A stretch of DNA of 41,442 bases from an uncultured Bacteroidota bacterium (GTDB lineage: Bacteria; Bacteroidota; Bacteroidia; Chitinophagales; Chitinophagaceae): the NCBI GenBank assembly GCA_903887005.1, contig CAISOH010000369.1:1-41442 (forward strand). Reading direction: 5' to 3'. The notes beneath the pieces are model-generated. The model made no database searches. It was not told the DNA's origin and saw only the letters and a program-made list of their open reading frames with translations. Positions 1 through 7,353 of this stretch are shown in pieces; positions within the stretch are counted from its first letter, which is position 1; each line of letters begins with the position of its first letter. The translations under genes were made by a program, and so were the position numbers.

Positions 1-344
1 AAGTGTTCGTCAATCTCGACTTCAACCTTTAAAGACGACAGCACATTGATTTGACCAATCCGTTGATTCCTGGTGATAGTTTGTCCAATCTCTGCATCCA
101 TTAGTCCCAGTTGCCCGTCTACAGGAGACTTTACATTGAGAAAGTCGAGTTGCTGATTGACCAGGGCCATGTTGCGGCGCATGTTTGCAAGATTGTCAGA
201 CAACTCATCGATCTGAATCCTGCGGTAAATTGAATCCTGTTGTTTGCTTTTGTTGAGCATTTCAAGCAGCCTTAATGCCAGATTGTAACCCTCTTCGGCA
301 CGTTGCATCTCTTCAGCGGCAATGAGTTTGTTCTTATACAGCAT
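1..344 (-). pseudogene. HlyD-family periplasmic adaptor, 5'-truncated and cut by the window edge
   Basis: Reading leftwards from an ATG at 344, the frame stays open to the window edge (114 codons). It encodes the second half of a membrane-fusion adaptor: a long coiled-coil helix (about residues 10-62) followed by a lipoyl-like half motif (VKSPVDGQLGLMDAEIGQTI, residues 71-90) and the start of the barrel (VEVEIDEH). Adaptors of this family link inner-membrane ABC or RND pumps to outer-membrane channels. The usual N-terminal membrane anchor and first lipoyl half should precede this, but an in-frame TAA lies four codons before the ATG and the DNA there turns strongly AT-rich. The protein as encoded cannot be anchored or fold its hairpin, so I call it a remnant. 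Family call is firm; the pseudogene call is inference, because the gene continues outside the window. Confidence 0.75.
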
Positions 345-362
345 TTTGTTTTGATTTTATAA

Positions 363-548
363 TTATAACAATAACCTATACGATTTACTTATAATGAAAA
401 ATTTCATGTAAATAATAATGCCATAATAATGTACTATAAATAATATCCTGAATAATAAAAATAATGATGTTCCAATATATCGGAATATAGAAAAAACTTT
501 GGAGACATTAAAAAAGTAAAAAATGATATCCGAAAAGCCAACGAGCAA
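363..548 (-). CDS. Possible small hydrophobic protein (doubtful)
   Basis: A 61-codon frame opening with TTG, rich in Phe, Ile and Tyr, with two possible membrane segments. I do not recognise it. It lies just downstream of the DUF4184 gene on the same strand. A second reading starts at an ATG overlapping that gene's TGA (ATGA, 567-570) and gives a 20-residue peptide ending near a T-rich run; joining the two frames would make one longer membrane protein. Very AT-rich DNA often yields such hydrophobic frames by chance, so this may not be a gene. Confidence 0.2.
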   Translation of the reverse strand: MLVGFSDIIFYFFNVSKVFSIFRYIGTSLFLLFRILFIVHYYGIIIYMKFFIISKSYRLLL

Positions 549-566
549 ACAATATTAGTGCCCATT

Positions 567-1313
567 TCATAATCCGCCATTGCATAAAATTTTCTTAATT
601 ATAGCGATAGTTAATAATGCTGATAAAACACCAGTAATAATAATATCAATTTTCAAAATGATGTTTATTGGTTTTTCCAAATTGCTGAATAAGAGTACTA
701 TAATCAGGGATGATATAACAGCTACCATAAACCAAAATAAAATTTTGTTCTTTCTTTCGATCCTGAAATAGCCAACTTCCATTTCATAATATCCTTTTGG
801 CATTTTGACTATATACCAAATAATAATAAATAAGCCAATAACAGAACTGCCATTTTGCAATGCTTCACGTAATTCATTATTATATACCGCCATTTTTGAA
901 TCATTAATTCCTGGATATTTTACGCTAAGATGGGTTATTGAATCCCAAAGTAAATGCGAAAAAATACCTGTTAGCATTGAAAAAATAACAATTAAAAAAT
1001 GTTTTTTAAAAAATATATTCCAGCGAAAATTAATAAAGCCAATAAATTTACTCATAATAAAATCAGGAAGATTGTGAATCAATATATCCCGTACTATATT
1101 ATGAAATACAAAAGAACAAATTACTGCAAGTGGCAAATCGAACCAGAATATGCCAAGCCAGGTATGGCTATAAGGTTTATCAACATTCAAATTTATAAAT
1201 GATTCGAAATCAGGTATAATACTTCCAATAATTAATCCTGTGACGGAAAAAATTTTCCATCGTTTATTAATTAATGGTAAAACGATGGCGGGATGAGAAA
1301 AAGTAAATGGCAT
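567..1313 (-). CDS. DUF4184 family membrane protein
   Basis: A 248-residue multi-pass membrane protein of unknown function. It opens with the family hallmark MPFTFSHPAIVLPL, followed by a glycine-rich segment and IPDFESF; a later GIFSHLLWDSITH carries conserved His and Asp residues. Together these are typical of DUF4184, which resembles membrane metal-dependent hydrolases of the YdjM/LexA-regulated type, though no activity is established to my knowledge. I count about six membrane segments. The gene is markedly AT-rich, like the surrounding 345-2140 stretch, and stands alone with about 400 non-coding bases upstream. The start is fixed by the conserved MPFT motif. Family call fairly sure; function unknown. 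Confidence 0.8.
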   Translation of the reverse strand: MPFTFSHPAIVLPLINKRWKIFSVTGLIIGSIIPDFESFINLNVDKPYSHTWLGIFWFDLPLAVICSFVFHNIVRDILIHNLPDFIMSKFIGFINFRWNIFFKKHFLIVIFSMLTGIFSHLLWDSITHLSVKYPGINDSKMAVYNNELREALQNGSSVIGLFIIIWYIVKMPKGYYEMEVGYFRIERKNKILFWFMVAVISSLIIVLLFSNLEKPINIILKIDIIITGVLSALLTIAIIKKILCNGGL

Positions 1314-1720
1314 ATATATTTATGGGAAATATTAAACCTGGTTGGTTTACTATTTATTCATAATAAACCAATTAAAAATATGCAGAATTTTAATAAAAAT
1401 TAATCAGTAATAATGTAAAGTTTATTTCAGAAATTTATTAGCAAAGTAACAATTAAAGAATAATTTTGACATTAATTTTTTAATAAAACAGAATTAGATA
1501 TTAAATAATTTCATCTTTTTAAAGATTTTGACAATTTTATTTTAATAAACAAACTGTATAAATTTATTTATTGTAATTTGCAATGTAATTATTTTGATAA
1601 AATTGGAACTATTTATTTTACTGTATGATACGGTTGTTCATAGCTTTTCAAAGTCCAATATTGCATCAAAAGGTTATAAAAATCTCAGCTACCAAATAAA
1701 TTAAATTAATTATAATAATC
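1314..1720. other. AT-rich intergenic region, divergent promoters expected
   Basis: About 400 bases with no credible gene, separating the minus-strand DUF4184 gene from the plus-strand response regulator. An 8-base inverted repeat, TTGGTTTA (1342-1349) and TAAACCAA (1364-1371), lies just upstream of the DUF4184 start and could be an operator or hairpin. I find no clean TAnnTTTG promoter element on either strand. The remainder is low-complexity A/T sequence. Confidence 0.5.
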
Positions 1721-2137
1721 ATGAATAAAGTAAATTCAAACCTTCAAAAACTAATTATTGTTGAAGATGATCTTGCCATAAAAACTTTGCTATCAGCAGT
1801 TCTGGAATATCATTTCGATGTCACAGCTTTTGATAATGGAATGGATGCTCTATCTTATTTGCAACAAGGAAATTTACCTGACATTATAATTTCCGACTTA
1901 AATACACCAGAATTAAATGGATATGACCTTCTTGTACAGATAAAAGAAAGTAGTTTTTTTAAGGCCATCCCTGTAATTATTTTGTCGGGAGAAGAGGCTT
2001 CTGAAACACGAATAAAATGCCTTGAAGCCGGCGCAGATGATTATATCATAAAACCTTTTAACCCACGCGAACTTGAAGTAAGGATAAATGTAATTCTTAA
2101 GCGTTATGGAAAATCATTAATAAGCAAACAGTTTTAA
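1721..2137 (+). CDS. Stand-alone CheY-like response regulator
   Basis: A 138-residue protein consisting of one receiver domain only, with no output domain. The phosphorylation site is complete: acidic pocket E15-D16-D17 (IIVEDD), phosphoacceptor D59 (IIISDLN), the switch serine S89 (IILSGEE) and the conserved K111 (YIIKPFNP). It should act by protein-protein contact after phosphorylation by a histidine kinase, which is not in this window. It lies 11 bases before the pseudo-receiver/sugar-transferase gene on the same strand, so the two are probably co-transcribed and may act together on polysaccharide initiation; that partnership is inference. Alternative: a general single-domain regulator unrelated to polysaccharide. 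Confidence 0.9.
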   Translation: MNKVNSNLQKLIIVEDDLAIKTLLSAVLEYHFDVTAFDNGMDALSYLQQGNLPDIIISDLNTPELNGYDLLVQIKESSFFKAIPVIILSGEEASETRIKCLEAGADDYIIKPFNPRELEVRINVILKRYGKSLISKQF

Positions 2138-2148
2138 CGGACAGTTTT

Positions 2149-3333
2149 ATGACGGATATTAATGCAGGTATCATTGCACTATTGAATATCAATAATATAA
2201 CTTACGATCTATTATGCCAGGCTGATTTTGGGAACAATAAATTACTACAATTTAATAATCTTATTGAGTTGTGTAAGGATTATGAAAAACTAAACCTTAA
2301 CATTACCGCTATTATTTCAGAAAGTGAAGTGCTGGGAACTTCAGGGATAAGTTTACAGGAGCCCCTGAACATAAAAGGAATGCACCACATACCATTCTTT
2401 TTGATATCTGAAAAGCTGGATGATAACCTTATACGACTCAGTTTACAGGCTGGCATTGCTGATATATTTGTGAAACCTTTATCATTACCTCTTATTCAAA
2501 ACCGAATCCGCTTCCTGATTAAAAACTGGAATTATATACAGAAAAGAAAAGAAAAAAAAGAAATCATTATTTATAAGACCCCTTTTTTGAAAAGGACCTT
2601 CGATATAATTTTTTCAGGTTTAGCATTGATTTGTCTGTCCCCCTTTATATTGCTCGTAATAATTATTATGAAACTTGAATCCAGGGGACCTGTTTTCTAT
2701 TACTCTTACAGGGTGGGCACAGGTTATCATGTATTTAAGTTTTATAAATTCAGGTCTATGTATGTGGACGCAGATAAAAGATTAAAAGATCTGAAGCACC
2801 TGAACCAGTATAATAATTCCAATGAAAAAATATCACCGGATTCCGGAACAATGATATTATGCGATGAATGCAGAATGACAGGCTCGCATTGCAGAAATCA
2901 GATTTATGCGGACAATAACACATGGTGTGAGAAGCAATATTTAGATTCGAAAAAACTTCATGGCGACGCAACATTCTTTAAGTTGAAAGATGATCCGCGA
3001 ATCACAAAAGTTGGTCGTTTTATACGTAATTACAGCATTGATGAATTGCCGCAGCTTTGGAATGTACTTATAGGCGATATGAGTATTGTAGGCAACCGGC
3101 CATTACCTTTATACGAAGCTGAAAAACTGACTACCGATAAATATGCTCCCCGTTTTTTAGCCCCTGCCGGTTTGACTGGTTTATGGCAGGTGGAAAAAAG
3201 AGGTAAGGCTAAAATGTCGGAAGATGAACGTCTTATGCTGGATAACACTTATGCTGAAAATCATAGTTTCTTGTATGATTGTAAGCTGATACTAAAAACA
3301 ATCCCTGCTATTTTCCAAAAAGAAAACGTATAA
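2149..3333 (+). CDS. Pseudo-receiver / undecaprenyl-phosphate sugar-phosphotransferase fusion
   Basis: A 394-residue fusion. Residues about 1-125 look like a degenerate receiver: the acidic pocket is lost, Glu58 (AIISESE) falls where the phosphoacceptor Asp should be, and the lysine K109 (IFVKPLS) remains. Residues about 145-390 are a bacterial sugar transferase of the WcaJ/WbaP catalytic type: one membrane segment (152-174), KFYKFRSM (197-204), DDPRITKVGRFIRNYSIDEL (281-300) and GDMSIVGNRPLP (309-320). Such enzymes move a sugar-1-phosphate onto undecaprenyl phosphate and start polysaccharide repeat units. An insert carries four cysteines (C238, C241, C248, C260) that could bind a metal. It is followed after 24 bases by a flippase. 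The multi-membrane N-terminus of classical WbaP is absent. Confidence 0.88.
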   Translation: MTDINAGIIALLNINNITYDLLCQADFGNNKLLQFNNLIELCKDYEKLNLNITAIISESEVLGTSGISLQEPLNIKGMHHIPFFLISEKLDDNLIRLSLQAGIADIFVKPLSLPLIQNRIRFLIKNWNYIQKRKEKKEIIIYKTPFLKRTFDIIFSGLALICLSPFILLVIIIMKLESRGPVFYYSYRVGTGYHVFKFYKFRSMYVDADKRLKDLKHLNQYNNSNEKISPDSGTMILCDECRMTGSHCRNQIYADNNTWCEKQYLDSKKLHGDATFFKLKDDPRITKVGRFIRNYSIDELPQLWNVLIGDMSIVGNRPLPLYEAEKLTTDKYAPRFLAPAGLTGLWQVEKRGKAKMSEDERLMLDNTYAENHSFLYDCKLILKTIPAIFQKENV

Positions 3334-3357
3334 AATAAAGCTTGCCGTTAATAGCAT

Positions 3358-4722
3358 ATGATTCGCAAATTTAAGCTCTCCAGGTACTATAATAAACATT
3401 TTTTAGTGCTCTTTGGCAATGGGATCCAAATGGTAGTGGGATTTGCGACCTCGTTTATCTTATTCCATTACTTATCTATGGCGGCAGCCGGGATGTGGTA
3501 TTTTGTACAAAGCTTTGTAGCGTTGTGCGAATCGGGCAGATATGGTTTTTTAGCAACTGCAACCGTGAAATTTTATGCCGGTACGGAGCCTAAAAGAGCA
3601 GCAACTGTACTGGGGTCTGTCTGGTTCCTCGCCATTGCATTGACAGTCTTAATACTGTTTTTGAATGCCATTGGATTGTTGTTTTTACCTTATACGAATA
3701 ATACAGAATTAATCCTTTGCATCAAATGGATAGGCATTACTTATCTTAGTTCTCTTCCGGCGGATGTTATTTTCTGGAGGCTACAGGCAGATGAAGAATA
3801 CGGAAAAATGTTTGTGTTCAGAATGGTTAATAGCCTGAGTACTATTCTTGGGTTTATAGTATTGATATTATTACACAAATTCACCTTAGAAACTGCATTG
3901 ATTTATAATTTCCTGACCAATTGCCTTTCCAGTATTATTGGTATTTTGTGGAAATTATCCGGTTTCAAATATATAGTTAACAGGTCGAAAGAATGCATTA
4001 TGGAAATAATGCATTTTGGCAAGTTTACTTTTGGAACAACCATGTGCTCCAGTATGCTTGTCAGCTCAGATACATGGATCATTAATTTTGTTTTAGGCCC
4101 GGCAGCGGTGGCTGTTTATAACCTGGCTATGCGCTTTATGGGATTGGTAGATTTACCTTTGCGTTCTTTTGTAACCACCGGCATGTCTGACATGGCTATA
4201 TCATTTAACGCCGGGAATATGAAGCAGGTTACTTATAAATTAAAGAAATACTCAGGAATGCTCACAATAGCGTTTATTCCTTTTACAATTGTCGCTTTTG
4301 CCTGCGGCATTTTTGCAATAAAATTTATGGGTGGGCATAATTATGAGGGCGGGCCAATGGCTGTGGCCATAAATGCATATGGCCTGGCGCTGATTTTGGC
4401 CATAGCCTACCCTATTGACAGGTTTAACGGATTAGCGCTCGACATTATGCATAAAACCCAGGCAAATTTTTACAAAGTAATTATCATGCTGGCGGTTAAG
4501 ATTATTGCTGGTTTTATTTTTGTTGAAATCCTTAAGAACATTTATGGAATAGTGATAGCCAATTATTTAATGACGATTGCTGCGATATTCTATGGTTACT
4601 ACCAGTTACGAAAATCCATTGATTACAATATTGCCGGCATACTCTCCACAGGGTATTCAGAAATAAAGATTTTTATTGCCAAAGAGCGAAAGATCATTTT
4701 CGGACCAAAAGACAAATCATGA
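3358..4722 (+). CDS. Polysaccharide flippase (Wzx/MATE-like)
   Basis: A 454-residue very hydrophobic protein with roughly twelve membrane segments and no soluble domain, the form of oligosaccharide flippases of the MVF/MOP superfamily. Features seen: an N-terminal FGNGIQMVVGFATSFILFHY segment, paired helices repeated through the protein, and a mid-protein SDTWIINFVLGPAAVAVYNL. The family moves undecaprenyl-linked oligosaccharides across the inner membrane. Its position after the initiating sugar transferase, and its 4-base ATGA overlap with the next glycosyltransferase, support that role. The lipid-linked substrate cannot be read from the sequence. No Wzy polymerase is visible nearby. Confidence 0.82.
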   Translation: MIRKFKLSRYYNKHFLVLFGNGIQMVVGFATSFILFHYLSMAAAGMWYFVQSFVALCESGRYGFLATATVKFYAGTEPKRAATVLGSVWFLAIALTVLILFLNAIGLLFLPYTNNTELILCIKWIGITYLSSLPADVIFWRLQADEEYGKMFVFRMVNSLSTILGFIVLILLHKFTLETALIYNFLTNCLSSIIGILWKLSGFKYIVNRSKECIMEIMHFGKFTFGTTMCSSMLVSSDTWIINFVLGPAAVAVYNLAMRFMGLVDLPLRSFVTTGMSDMAISFNAGNMKQVTYKLKKYSGMLTIAFIPFTIVAFACGIFAIKFMGGHNYEGGPMAVAINAYGLALILAIAYPIDRFNGLALDIMHKTQANFYKVIIMLAVKIIAGFIFVEILKNIYGIVIANYLMTIAAIFYGYYQLRKSIDYNIAGILSTGYSEIKIFIAKERKIIFGPKDKS

Positions 4723-5558
4723 GGCCCATAACTATACCATCAAATATTCGTCAGCTCTGGAATGCAGATTCGAATGGCCCTGAGGAAAACATTGAGCTCA
4801 TCAATCAGCGCTATAAATCATTATTAAATGGAACGCCAGAAGTGTCTGTTGTTATCCCTGCATACAATGAAGAAAAAAACATTTTACGCACATTGCTATC
4901 ATTAAGTTCCAATACGACTAAAAGATCTGTAGAAATAATTGTTGTCAATAATAATTCAAAAGACAATACGGAAGCGCTTGTAAAAGCTACGGGAGTAATT
5001 TGTATTACTGAAACCAAACAAGGCATTACGGCAGCCCGCAATGCAGGCCTGGCAATTGCAAGAGGCAAGTATGTGCTGAACGCAGATGCTGATTCCATTT
5101 ATCCGCCTGACTGGATAGAAGAAATGGCAACCCCACTTGCTGATGGCAATAATACCTCCATTACTTATGGAAGATTTGCCTTTATTCCGACAGGCAATAC
5201 ATCAAGGTTCAGCTATTTCTTTTATGAAGAGATAGCGGATACTATACGATGGATCAATAAAATGTTCAGGGAAGAAGCGGTAAATGTGTATGGCTTCAAT
5301 TCAGGTTTCAGAAGAGTGGAAGGACTGGATGTAAATGGTTTTGATCATCCTCCCGGCTCTAACGAAGATGGATGGATGGCAGTGAAATTAAGGGATAAAG
5401 GATTCGGTAAACTGTATTGTGTAAATAATGTAACAGCAATGGTATGGACTGCTGACAGGCGCATAGAAATGGACGGAGGATTATGGAAAGCGCTGTTCAA
5501 GAGGGTAAAAAGAATCTTATTCCCTTCCAAAAAAATTGTGATCCGCAAAGATCTTTGA
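4719..5558 (+). CDS. Family 2 glycosyltransferase
   Basis: A 279-residue GT-A fold enzyme. The nucleotide-binding start is VSVVIPAYNEEKNILRTLLS (about 43-62), followed by IIVVNNNSKDNT and the metal-binding DxD-like NADADS before YPPDWIEEM. A later GSNEDGWMAVKLRDKGFG matches the acceptor/catalytic ED region. There is no membrane segment, so it is expected in the cytoplasm or on the inner face of the membrane. The ATG overlaps the flippase stop (ATGA), so it is probably translationally coupled. It ends 5 bases from the stop of a convergent glycosyltransferase with no obvious terminator between. Donor and acceptor sugars are unknown. Confidence 0.88.
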   Translation: MRPITIPSNIRQLWNADSNGPEENIELINQRYKSLLNGTPEVSVVIPAYNEEKNILRTLLSLSSNTTKRSVEIIVVNNNSKDNTEALVKATGVICITETKQGITAARNAGLAIARGKYVLNADADSIYPPDWIEEMATPLADGNNTSITYGRFAFIPTGNTSRFSYFFYEEIADTIRWINKMFREEAVNVYGFNSGFRRVEGLDVNGFDHPPGSNEDGWMAVKLRDKGFGKLYCVNNVTAMVWTADRRIEMDGGLWKALFKRVKRILFPSKKIVIRKDL

Positions 5559-5563
5559 TTGAA

Positions 5564-6730
5564 TTACTTTCTCCTTGCTTTTTCCCAAACAGCGCTTTGT
5601 GAGCCTTGCAAATACCGCCGGATACCTGCAACAACCGCATAATTCATCATGCAGAAATAATACGGAATGAAAAATATTTTTACCCGCATCTGCTTTTTCT
5701 CAAATACCAATCCAAGCAGGGATAATAAATAAAAAACTACCTGGCAGACAAACAACAGTTTATATACAAATTCTGTAAACAAAAAAACAATCAGGCCATT
5801 GAGCACCAATGCTGCAATCATAAAAAAGGGTGTAATTGTCCATCGCAAAACACGGTGGCTGATATATTGAAACGACAGGACGAAATTACCAAAAGGATTA
5901 AGCAATTCTTTTAAACGAACTATAGACTGGATTCCACCGGCAGCTATTCTTATCTTGCGTTTCAGTTCTTCCTGCACATTTTCAGATCCGTTTTCAGTAG
6001 CATAAGCCATGGGCTCATAAACAATCCGGTATCCCTTCTTTGCAATAAGCATGGAGATCATAAAATCATCCAGTATAGTGTCAGCTGGAACAGGTTCATA
6101 TAACTTAGTGCGTATGCTGAATAATTCCCCTGCCGCACCAACCACAGAGTATAGCTCAGAGTCCCATGTTTTCAGTTTAGATTCATACTTCCAGTAAAAT
6201 CCTTCTCCGGCTGTGGCATCTTCCACATCCTCTATATTCACTCTTTTTTCCCCCGAAACTGCGCCAACGGTTAAGTCTTTATAATGCCGGCAAATATTTA
6301 CCAGCGCATCTTTATTTAGCAGTGTATTCGCGTCAGTAAATATTGCTAAATCAGAATGGACCTCCTGCATTGCCCTGTGCATAGCTGCTATCTTTCCACC
6401 ACGTTCAGGACGGTGCATTAGTTTAATCTGCGAATAACCTCTTATTAGTTCCGGCGTTCTGTCATTGGAACCATCAGTGACGAAGATGTAGGTGATTTTA
6501 TCTTCCGGATAAGTGAGCGATAGCGTATTCCTGATCTTTTCAATAATAAAATCTTCCTCATTATATGCTGCCACCATTACTGTAAGCGTAGGCCAGTTAC
6601 CACCATTGTCTGGAATTTTTCTTTTCCTAAAAAACAGGATACGCAGCTTCACTAAAAAAAATAGCAATATCCCATACCCGAAAAAGGTATAAAATACAAT
6701 GAATATGCTTATCCAGAAGGCTGGTATCAT
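5564..6730 (-). CDS. Membrane-anchored family 2 glycosyltransferase
   Basis: A 388-residue processive-type glycosyltransferase: an N-terminal membrane segment (about 3-27), a GT2 catalytic domain, then about three C-terminal membrane segments. Catalytic signatures are TLTVMVAAYNEE, VTDGSNDRT, IFTDANT (DxD), ILDDFMISM and KRKIRIAAGG, which stands where QxxRW occurs in cellulose or hyaluronan synthase relatives. It probably makes or extends a cell-surface glycan. It starts 11 bases after the stop of ptuB on the same strand, so it is likely read through from the Septu genes. The QxxRW motif is not intact, so processivity is uncertain. Confidence 0.87.
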   Translation of the reverse strand: MIPAFWISIFIVFYTFFGYGILLFFLVKLRILFFRKRKIPDNGGNWPTLTVMVAAYNEEDFIIEKIRNTLSLTYPEDKITYIFVTDGSNDRTPELIRGYSQIKLMHRPERGGKIAAMHRAMQEVHSDLAIFTDANTLLNKDALVNICRHYKDLTVGAVSGEKRVNIEDVEDATAGEGFYWKYESKLKTWDSELYSVVGAAGELFSIRTKLYEPVPADTILDDFMISMLIAKKGYRIVYEPMAYATENGSENVQEELKRKIRIAAGGIQSIVRLKELLNPFGNFVLSFQYISHRVLRWTITPFFMIAALVLNGLIVFLFTEFVYKLLFVCQVVFYLLSLLGLVFEKKQMRVKIFFIPYYFCMMNYAVVAGIRRYLQGSQSAVWEKARRK

Positions 6731-6741
6731 GCGGTGTGTGG

Positions 6742-7350
6742 CTACTCAATAATTGTAAAACGGTAAGCAAAATCATTCACTTCTATATCCTCACCAAGCC
6801 TTTTCTTTCCTTCATATCTTTCCAATGAGATTCGCCTCGCAGCAATATGACCTTCATCGTTTAGCCCAAAAATATCAATAGTAGTTTTAGCTCTTAATTT
6901 TTCCTCGTCAGATAAAATTGGATTTGGATCTATTTTGTGTGAATGATAAGAATAAATAAAATAGACGTCAAAAGAAAAATCTAAATCGTCGGGTCTAAGG
7001 AGCAAATCGTCATATTGTTCAAGTTTGGTTTGCTGGCAATTATGACAACTATAATATAGGTTTTCCCATTCACACACCAATTCATAATAGGCAGGTATAG
7101 ATTTTGGCTTAAAATGATCTATTGAATCTTCATTAGTTCTTATTGGGAAGTTATCACAAAATGAACAATGGCCGTCTGTTTGCTTTTTAAAAAAAGGTTC
7201 AAGTAATGTATTTATTTTTTGACCTTCATGAGTAGGCCATTGGAAAGTAAAACCAGGATTTGTTTCCCGGTTGTTTTTATATCTTTCACCCCACGCTTTC
7301 CATTTATTTTTGAGAAAATCTGGAGCATCGCCTCTGGTAAACTTTCTCAT
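6742..7350 (-). CDS. ptuB: PtuB-like HNH endonuclease of a Septu defence system
   Basis: A 202-residue protein with an HNH fold of the TIGR02646/PtuB type. Two zinc-knuckle pairs, C62-x2-C65 (HCSFCD) and C102-x2-C105 (YYSCHNCQ), bracket the catalytic IDHFKPKS (D78, H79), and WENLYYS supplies the expected aromatic and Asn residues. In Septu, PtuB is the nuclease effector held by the PtuA ATPase and acts against phage. The gene begins 3 bases after ptuA, implying one transcript. The same family also accompanies type I-A retrons, but no reverse transcriptase is present here, so plain Septu is the better call. Full length with intact active-site residues. Confidence 0.88.
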   Translation of the reverse strand: MRKFTRGDAPDFLKNKWKAWGERYKNNRETNPGFTFQWPTHEGQKINTLLEPFFKKQTDGHCSFCDNFPIRTNEDSIDHFKPKSIPAYYELVCEWENLYYSCHNCQQTKLEQYDDLLLRPDDLDFSFDVYFIYSYHSHKIDPNPILSDEEKLRAKTTIDIFGLNDEGHIAARRISLERYEGKKRLGEDIEVNDFAYRFTIIE

Positions 7351-7353
7351 GAT

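Noticed and set aside
580-1202. Several plus-strand frames (63-90 codons)
   Set aside because: They lie opposite the DUF4184 gene, whose conserved MPFTFSHP start settles the strand.
5546-5557. CAAAGATCTTTG palindrome between convergent glycosyltransferases
   Set aside because: Only 12 bases and inside coding sequence; no T-tract, expected by chance at this length.
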